A stretch of DNA of 64,000 bases from Eshraghiella sp964441705 (GTDB taxonomy: Bacteria; Bacillota; Clostridia; Lachnospirales; Lachnospiraceae), in contig CAYTWF010000003.1 in NCBI GenBank assembly GCA_964441705.1, forward strand, positions 1-64,000, given 5' to 3'. Positions 61,926-64,000 of this stretch are shown here, piece by piece. The position numbers and the translations under genes were made by a program. Every line of letters starts with the position of its first letter. Position 1 is the stretch's first letter. The notes under the pieces are model-generated. The model was not told the DNA's origin. It saw only the letters and a program-made list of their open reading frames with translations, and made no database searches.

Positions 61926-62004
61926 TCGGTGATTTGGCATTATTTCATTCGGTGATTTGGCATTATTTCATTCGGTGATTTGACATTATTTTATTCGGTG
62001 ATTC
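61926..62004 (+). repeat. 3.4 copies of a 23-bp tandem repeat
   Basis: Unit TCGGTGATTTGGCATTATTT plus CAT, at 61926, 61949 and 61972 (one to two changes in the last) and a partial copy at 61995. It lies upstream of the DUF4143 ATPase (minus) and after the arsR terminator. Possibly an operator array or a slippage-grown repeat. Confidence 0.85.
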
Positions 62005-62073
62005 GTCCAAATAATAAAGTCTTTTTAAGTTAATGACATTGCGATAGAGTGCTTTCACGACACATAACCAAAA

Positions 62074-62098
62074 TCGGGCAGCTTCTATCACTGCCCGA
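62074..62098 (-). terminator. Terminator after arsR
   Basis: On the minus strand TCGGGCAG, 9 nt, CTGCCCGA, then TTTT. It lies 11 bp from the arsR stop. Confidence 0.82.
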
Positions 62099-62108
62099 CT
62101 GATTTCTA

Positions 62109-62480
62109 TCATTCTTCTATATGCTCTCGTCCCTGGTCGATAATTGTTCTCACATGTGCATCCGCTAATGAGTAAAATACAGATTTGCCCTCCCTGCGGC
62201 TTTTTACCAGTCTGCTCTGTTTAAGTATTTTGAGCTGATGGGATATGGCTGACTGAGTCATGTTAAGTGCCTCTGCCAAATCACACACGCACACCTCTGC
62301 TTCAAATAATACATATAGAATTCTAATTCTTGTAGAATCCCCAAACACCTTGAATAACTCAGCAAGGTCATAGAGTTCTGTTTCTTCTGGAAGTGTATCA
62401 TTAACTATCTTAAGTAAATTCTCGTGAATCTCACAGCAGTCACAGCTTTCAACTTCTAATTCAGACATATTCTCACTCAC
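62109..62480 (-). CDS. ArsR/SmtB family metal-responsive repressor
   Basis: 123 residues. Winged helix (FGDSTRIRILYVLFEAEVCV, ALNMTQSAISHQLKILKQ). N-terminal Cys pair (ESCDCCEIHE) and Cys in EVCVCDLA resemble the alpha-3N metal site of CadC; the C-terminal DAHVRTIIDQGREH fits the alpha-5 zinc site. It represses the ATPase operon until Cd, Pb or Zn binds. It starts three bases after the ATPase stop, so it is the second gene of that operon. Confidence 0.9.
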   Translation of the reverse strand: MSENMSELEVESCDCCEIHENLLKIVNDTLPEETELYDLAELFKVFGDSTRIRILYVLFEAEVCVCDLAEALNMTQSAISHQLKILKQSRLVKSRREGKSVFYSLADAHVRTIIDQGREHIEE

Positions 62481-62483
62481 TCT

Positions 62484-64000
62484 CTATAATTTCTTAACCA
62501 TAAGTGCCCTTATTGCATTAAGCACTGCAATTACCATTACCCCTACATCGGCAAAAATAGCCAGCCACATATTGGCAATACCTACTGCACCTAATATAAG
62601 GCACACTATTTTGATTCCTATTGCAAAATATATATTCTCATATACTATACGAATACATTTTCTTGATATCTTAATTGCCTTGGCAATCTTAAGAGGGTCA
62701 TCATCCATAAGTACAATATCTGCGGCTTCAATTGCTGCATCTGAGCCAAGTGCACCCATTGCAATACCAATGTCTGCTCTTGAAAGAACCGGTGCATCAT
62801 TAATTCCGTCTCCTACAAATGCCAGCTTATCCCTGCCCTTCATTGTACCCAGCAGCTCCTCAACCTTGCTTACCTTATCTCCAGGAAGAAGCTCACTGTA
62901 TACCCTGCTGATTCCAAGCTGTGCAGCCACACTGTCTGCCACATTCTTTTTGTCACCGGTAAGCATAACCGTCTCTTCAACACCGGCCCTGTTCAATGCC
63001 TTGATAGAGGCCTTGGCATTCGTCTTAAGCTTATCTGCTATAAGAATATGTCCCTCGTATACTCCATCAACTGCTATGTGAACTACAGTTCCAACACAAT
63101 GACATTCCATACAGCTTATTCCAAGCTTATCCATAAGTCTTGAATTACCTGCTGCCACCCGGTGTCCGTCAACAACAGCTGTTACACCATTGCCGCTTAT
63201 CTCCTCAACATCACTGACTCTGCTCTTATCTATCTCTTTGCCATAGGCTTTAATAAGGCTTCTGCTGATTGGGTGCGTAGAATAGCTCTCCACAAGTGCT
63301 GCATATTCAAGTATTATATGCTCCTCCTGCTTGTTGTGATGAACTCCTACAACCTCAAATACACCCTCGGTCATAGTTCCTGTTTTATCAAATACAACCG
63401 TCCTTGTCTGAGAAAGCAGTTCAAGATAATTAGAGCCTTTAACAAGGACACCCTCCCTGCTCGCTCCGCCAATTCCGGCAAAAAAGCTAAGAGGAATACT
63501 TATAACAAGTGCACACGGACAGCTGATTACAAGAAATGTTAACGCTCTGTATATCCAGCTAAGCCAGTCTGGCGATATTCCCATAATTACCAGCCTTACA
63601 AGTGGCGGCGCAACTGCAAGTACAAGTGCACCGATACACACCGCCGGTGTATAGATTCTTGCGAACCTTGTTATGAAATTCTCTGACCTTGATTTCTTGG
63701 AGCTTGCATTCTCCACCATGTCAAGAATCTGAGAAGCTGTAGATTCTCCAAATTCTCTGGTGGTTCTTATTCTTAACAGACCTGACTCATTAATACATCC
63801 GCTTATTACCTCGTCCTTCTCGGCTACATTACGTGGAAGACTCTCGCCTGTAAGTGCACTTGTATTAAGTGAGGACCTTCCCTCAACAACAACGCCATCT
63901 ATAGGTATCTTTTCTCCAGGCTTAACTACAATTATACTTCCAATCTCTACCTCGTCCGGGTCAACTCTCTTAACCTCCCCATCCACCTCAAGATTGGCAT
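62484..64000 (-). CDS. cadA: Cd/Zn/Pb-translocating P-type ATPase, N-terminus outside window
   Basis: About 505 residues seen. The reading frame is open to the right edge (ANLEVDGEVKRVDPDEVEIG), so the metal-binding domain and first helices are off the window. Visible: actuator SALTGESLP, metal-site SCPCALVISIP, phosphorylation motif FDKTGTMTEG, nucleotide-binding STHPISRSL, TGDKKN, and hinge GDGINDAPVLSRAD. The CPC motif and the arsR partner point to Cd2+, Zn2+ or Pb2+ export (ZntA/CadA type). A GTG at 63986 is not the true start. Confidence 0.93.
   Translation of the reverse strand, partial: ANLEVDGEVKRVDPDEVEIGSIIVVKPGEKIPIDGVVVEGRSSLNTSALTGESLPRNVAEKDEVISGCINESGLLRIRTTREFGESTASQILDMVENASSKKSRSENFITRFARIYTPAVCIGALVLAVAPPLVRLVIMGISPDWLSWIYRALTFLVISCPCALVISIPLSFFAGIGGASREGVLVKGSNYLELLSQTRTVVFDKTGTMTEGVFEVVGVHHNKQEEHIILEYAALVESYSTHPISRSLIKAYGKEIDKSRVSDVEEISGNGVTAVVDGHRVAAGNSRLMDKLGISCMECHCVGTVVHIAVDGVYEGHILIADKLKTNAKASIKALNRAGVEETVMLTGDKKNVADSVAAQLGISRVYSELLPGDKVSKVEELLGTMKGRDKLAFVGDGINDAPVLSRADIGIAMGALGSDAAIEAADIVLMDDDPLKIAKAIKISRKCIRIVYENIYFAIGIKIVCLILGAVGIANMWLAIFADVGVMVIAVLNAIRALMVKKL

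Noticed and set aside
60596..62004. DUF4143 ATPase as part of a mobile element or defence island
   Set aside because: No transposase, integrase, attachment-site duplication or companion defence gene is visible; only the short tandem repeats lie nearby.
63986..64000. GTG at 63986 as start of the P-type ATPase
   Set aside because: The frame is open to the window edge and encodes conserved actuator-domain sequence upstream of it; the true start lies outside.

Overview
The window looks like a chromosome segment of a motile, anaerobic, low-GC Firmicute of the Lachnospiraceae type (Lachnospira, Roseburia or Eubacterium-like). This is a family-level inference from the gene repertoire: DUF4317 and DUF6465 proteins, rubrerythrin, RbsABC-like sugar importers next to cytoplasmic glycosidases, many GGDEF proteins, flagellin methylase FliB and a sigma-D type promoter. 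Almost every gene lies on the minus strand; only five convincing genes are on plus. There are no rRNA or tRNA genes, phage genes, transposases or CRISPR arrays. Two 100-N runs are assembly gaps, and both fall inside tandem-repeat arrays.

Layout. 1-1156: two unrelated tandem arrays of hairpin-forming repeats, ending exactly at the stop codon of a frameshifted putP. 2.7-10 kb: a HAD phosphatase; a large fusion of a PEP-synthase-like kinase to a class I amidotransferase, resembling the Campylobacter glutamine kinase plus gamma-glutamyl-CDP-amidate hydrolase; degV; then fliB with a calcium-binding-type protein behind a sigma-D promoter. 10-15 kb: DUF4317 protein, a membrane protein and a hybrid histidine kinase. 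15-24 kb: a phosphate regulon made of a two-component system, a Na/Pi symporter and HPr-like-pstS-pstC-pstA-pstB-phoU, with 11-bp phased Pho-box repeats before both operons. The PstS is circularly permuted. 24-33 kb: rubrerythrin, a diguanylate cyclase, a lone receiver domain, an orphan hypB, sfsA, a P-loop protein, LysR, bioY under a BirA operator, MATE and an H1-like DUF6465 protein. 33-36 kb: a GntR/ABC (ytrA-like) operon whose promoter abuts a second copy of the first repeat array. 36-43.5 kb: trmO, a GLUG/Big2 surface protein, a zinc-ribbon membrane protein with a TPM protein, an HD protein, and a MerR-controlled membrane protein/lipoprotein pair. 43.5-57.7 kb: a carbohydrate locus with an AraC regulator, RbsA-type ABC importer, beta-phosphoglucomutase-like HAD, GH3 and GH78 (alpha-L-rhamnosidase), a sugar-binding-domain/GGDEF fusion and a soluble chemoreceptor. 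57.7-64 kb: yjdF under a yjdF-type riboswitch, azlCD, an Fe-S aldo/keto reductase, a DUF4143 ATPase, an ArsR regulator and a truncated Cd/Zn P-type ATPase.

How it fits together. The phosphate genes form one regulon: PhoR/PhoP-like proteins are encoded with a low-affinity symporter, and the same repeated motif precedes the high-affinity Pst operon. The carbohydrate locus probably imports a small rhamnose/glucose-containing plant glycoside, hydrolyses it in the cytoplasm and reports ligand through c-di-GMP. The most unusual items are the permuted PstS, the glutamine-kinase-like fusion and the 51-bp modular hairpin arrays. All functional statements come from reading the sequence; no database search was run.
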